From NCBI GenBank assembly GCA_964424505.1, contig CAYRIQ010000038.1:1-7107 (forward strand): a stretch of 7,107 nucleotides of DNA, in the 5' to 3' direction. Both the position numbers and the translations under genes were made by a program. This DNA is from CAJBLF01 sp964424505. Its GTDB lineage: Bacteria; Patescibacteriota; Gracilibacteria; Absconditabacterales; Absconditicoccaceae. Position 1 is the stretch's first letter; each line of letters begins with the position of its first letter. The notes under the pieces were generated by a model. It ran no database searches. It saw nothing but the letters and a program-made list of their open reading frames with translations, and was not told where the DNA came from. Shown here piece after piece: positions 4,931 to 7,107 of this stretch.

Positions 4931-7107
4931 ATGGCAGATTTAATACAGATTATCAGTAAAAAAGTTGGTATTGCTCCAAACATCGTTCGTACTATTGTCC
5001 AATTACTGGATGAAGGAAATACAGTTCCTTTTATCGCTAGGTATCGTAAAGAACTTACCGAAGGAGCGACTGACGAACAGTTGAGAGATTTTAATGAAAT
5101 GTATAGTTACACAAGAAACTTGGAAGCAAGAAAAGCAGATGTAATTCGTCTCATAGATGAAAAATGATTGATGACTGATGAGCTAAGAAAACAAATTATG
5201 GAAGCGGAAACTTTAGCAAGAGTCGAGGATCTCTATAGACCATTTAAGGAGAAAAAAAATACTAAAGCCACTATCGCCAAAGCAAAAGGTTTGGAACCAT
5301 TGGCAGATATTTTAACGAAAGCACAAATGAGCAAGGAAGAATTTGAAGCAGAGGCAGGAAAATTTGTGAAAGATACTGGTGATGTAAAGACAAGCGTAAA
5401 AGATGTCGCTGAAGCGATCCAATGAGCGAAAGATATTTTGGCTGAATCAGTTTCTGATCATGCTGATCTAAGAGAAGAAATAAAAACAAGAGAAGAAAAT
5501 ACATGATTTCTTGTCAGTAAAAAGACAAAAACCTTTGATGAAAAGTGAGTCTATAAAATCTATGGGGAATACAGCAAGAAACTTTCTGATATGCCATCAT
5601 ACGCTTATTTAGCGATTTCTAGAGCGGAGACAGAAAAACAATTGCAAGTGAAATTAGAATTTTCTCATGATAAAATCCGAGAAGAAACTACAAAATTTTT
5701 CTTTCCAAAAAATTATGGAACCTGTATTTGTTATGTGCAAGAAGCTTGTGAGGATGGATTACATAGATTATTGTTACCATCTTTGGAACGTGAAATTAGA
5801 TCAGACAAAAAGAGACGAGCTGACGAAGCAGCTATCAAAGTCTTTGGTGATAACTTGAAAAATTTGTTGCTCACGCCACCGATCAAATGAATGAACGTGC
5901 TCGGATTTGATCCAGCATTTAGGACAGGATGTAAATTGGCAGTTGTCGATGCAACGGGAAAGTTTTTGGATAAGACGGTTATCTATCCTACAGAACCGCA
6001 AAAAAAAATTACAGAAGCATGGGAGACATTGAAAAAATTAGTCGATCAATATAAGATAGATCTTATCGTGATAGGAAATGGAACAGCATCGAGAGAATCA
6101 GAAAAAGTTGTTCATGATTTTATTGAAAAATATAAACTGACTACCAAATATATGATTACCTCTGAATCATGAGCGTCTGTCTATTCAGCGTCTAAACTCG
6201 CTCAGGACGAATATCCAGATCTAGATGTCACTATCAGAGGAGCCATCAGTATCGCTCATAGAGTACAAGATCCATTGGCAGAATTGACAAAAATAGATCC
6301 TAAAGCTATCGGGGTTGGACAATATCAACACGATGTTGATCAAAAATATTTGAAAGAAAAACTAGAGGAAAAAGTAGAAGATATTGTAAATAGTGTAGGT
6401 GTCGATGTCAATACAGCGAGCTATACACTCTTACAACATATTGCTGGACTTAGTGAAACAGTTGCAAAAAATGTTATAGCTTATAGAGATGAACATGGAA
6501 AATTTACCAGTAAAGCACAAATCAAAAAAGTGAAATGATTATGACCAAAAGCTTATGAACAAGCAATTGGATTTTTGAGAATCAAATGATGAAAAGAAGT
6601 TTTAGATGAAACAGGAATCCATCCCGAAATCCATAAACAAGTCTATGCTTTGATAGAAAAAGAATTATGAATCAAAAAGAAGGACCTGAAACTCCCTATG
6701 TCATTCTGAGCGGAGTCGAAGAATATAGATAATAATTTACAAAGTCGATCAGAAACCTATAAAATCTGATTGGAAACATTGAGAGATGTATTGGCAGAAT
6801 TGCAGAGACCAGGTTTAGATCCGAGAGATGAACTCGAAGCGCCATGCTTTTCATCAACGATTTTGGATATCAAAGACTTAGAGATAGGGACGAAACTTGA
6901 TGGAATTGTGAGAAATGTAACAGACTTTGGAGCGTTTGTAGATATCGGATTACATAGCGATGGACTTGTCCACAAATCTCAGATGGCGAATTATTATGTC
7001 GCCAATCCTGTCGATGTCGTAAAAGTCTGACAGCAAGTAAAAGTAAAAGTAATCGATATAGACTTGGAAAGAGAGAAGGTCTCACTGAGCATGAAAGATG
7101 ATTCTGC
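4931..7107 (+). CDS. tex: Transcription accessory protein Tex (3' end cut by window)
   Basis: With UGA as Gly (14 in-frame TGA) 725 codons run to the window edge; the family is about 720-780 residues, so only the C-terminal tail is missing. Tex is a cytoplasmic nucleic-acid-binding protein linked to transcription, related to eukaryotic Spt6. Domains in order: Tex_N with LLDEGNTVPFIARYRKE (25-41) and EDLYRPFKEK; a YqgF/RNase H-like fold starting near 320 with GFDPAFRTGCKLAVVD (325-340); SESGASVYSASKLAQDE (G414 is UGA); GAISIAHRVQDPLAELTKIDPKAIGVGQYQHDV; a helix-hairpin-helix region from about 490 with GLGPKAYEQ (G536 and G538 are UGA); and an S1 domain from about 652 (VRNVTDFGAFVDIG...DGLVHKSQM). 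ATG 4931 is chosen because conservation starts there; a GTG at 4895 would add 12 hydrophobic residues. A dispersed-repeat-like sequence sits in frame at residues 590-598, in the linker before S1. Confidence 0.96.
6700..6724 (+). repeat. Dispersed-repeat-like sequence inside tex
   Basis: The 25 bases begin GTCATTCTGAGCG and end GTCGAAGAAT, an imperfect palindrome (ATTCT and AGAAT at the ends). From memory this matches a short repeat seen in intergenic DNA of many bacteria. In tex it encodes about residues 590-598 (MSFGAESKN) in the poorly conserved linker between the helix-hairpin-helix and S1 regions. In this frame the repeat contains TGA, read as Gly593. Confidence 0.6.

Noticed and set aside
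176..7107. A block of pseudogenes: every gene seems broken by many stops when read with the standard code.
   Set aside because: All the interruptions are TGA, never TAA or TAG, and removing them restores conserved, full-length proteins with TGA on invariant glycines.
176..7107. UGA as tryptophan (Mycoplasma-type code 4) or as selenocysteine.
   Set aside because: TGA positions align with Gly in MraY, DprA and Tex motifs, Trp is encoded by TGG, and there are too many TGA codons with no SECIS-like context for selenocysteine.

Overview
The window is chromosomal DNA from an AT-rich bacterium that reads UGA as glycine (translation table 25). This points to the Patescibacteria/CPR lineages Absconditabacteria (SR1) or Gracilibacteria (BD1-5/GN02); the sequence does not say which. 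Under the standard code every gene here looks shattered. With UGA as Gly, five long, uninterrupted, well-conserved proteins appear, and the UGA codons fall on invariant glycines (for example MraY GLDGLAGG, DprA IAGLS, Tex SESGASVYS). The four genes whose ends are visible stop with TAA or TAG, never TGA.

Layout. Positions 1-175 hold a repeat remnant, a bidirectional terminator and the 3' flank of a minus-strand gene. Two minus-strand genes follow: a type IV pilin-like protein (176-760, with its own sigma70-type promoter at 796-825) and dprA (867-1865). A 195-bp divergent control region (1866-2060) carries candidate promoters facing both ways. The rest is on the plus strand: mraY (2061-3128), a 362-bp repeat-filled gap (3129-3490), an O-antigen ligase/polymerase-like membrane protein (3491-4852) and the transcription accessory protein Tex (from 4931, cut by the right edge after 725 codons).

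Functionally, the left half suggests DNA uptake (pilin plus the RecA loader DprA). The centre makes cell envelope: MraY forms lipid I for peptidoglycan, and the Wzy/WaaL-like protein probably acts on a lipid-linked surface glycan. Tex is a housekeeping nucleic-acid-binding protein.

I saw no defence system, mobile-element transposase, RNA gene or clearly new multigene system. The most unusual material is (a) the UGA=Gly recoding, (b) a repeat locus after mraY in which a 71-bp palindrome is flanked by short direct repeats in opposite orientation on its two sides, with a possible relative at the left window edge, and (c) a dispersed-repeat-like sequence lying in frame inside tex, in a frame that stays open only because UGA is sense. 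No convincing Shine-Dalgarno sequence precedes any of the five starts.
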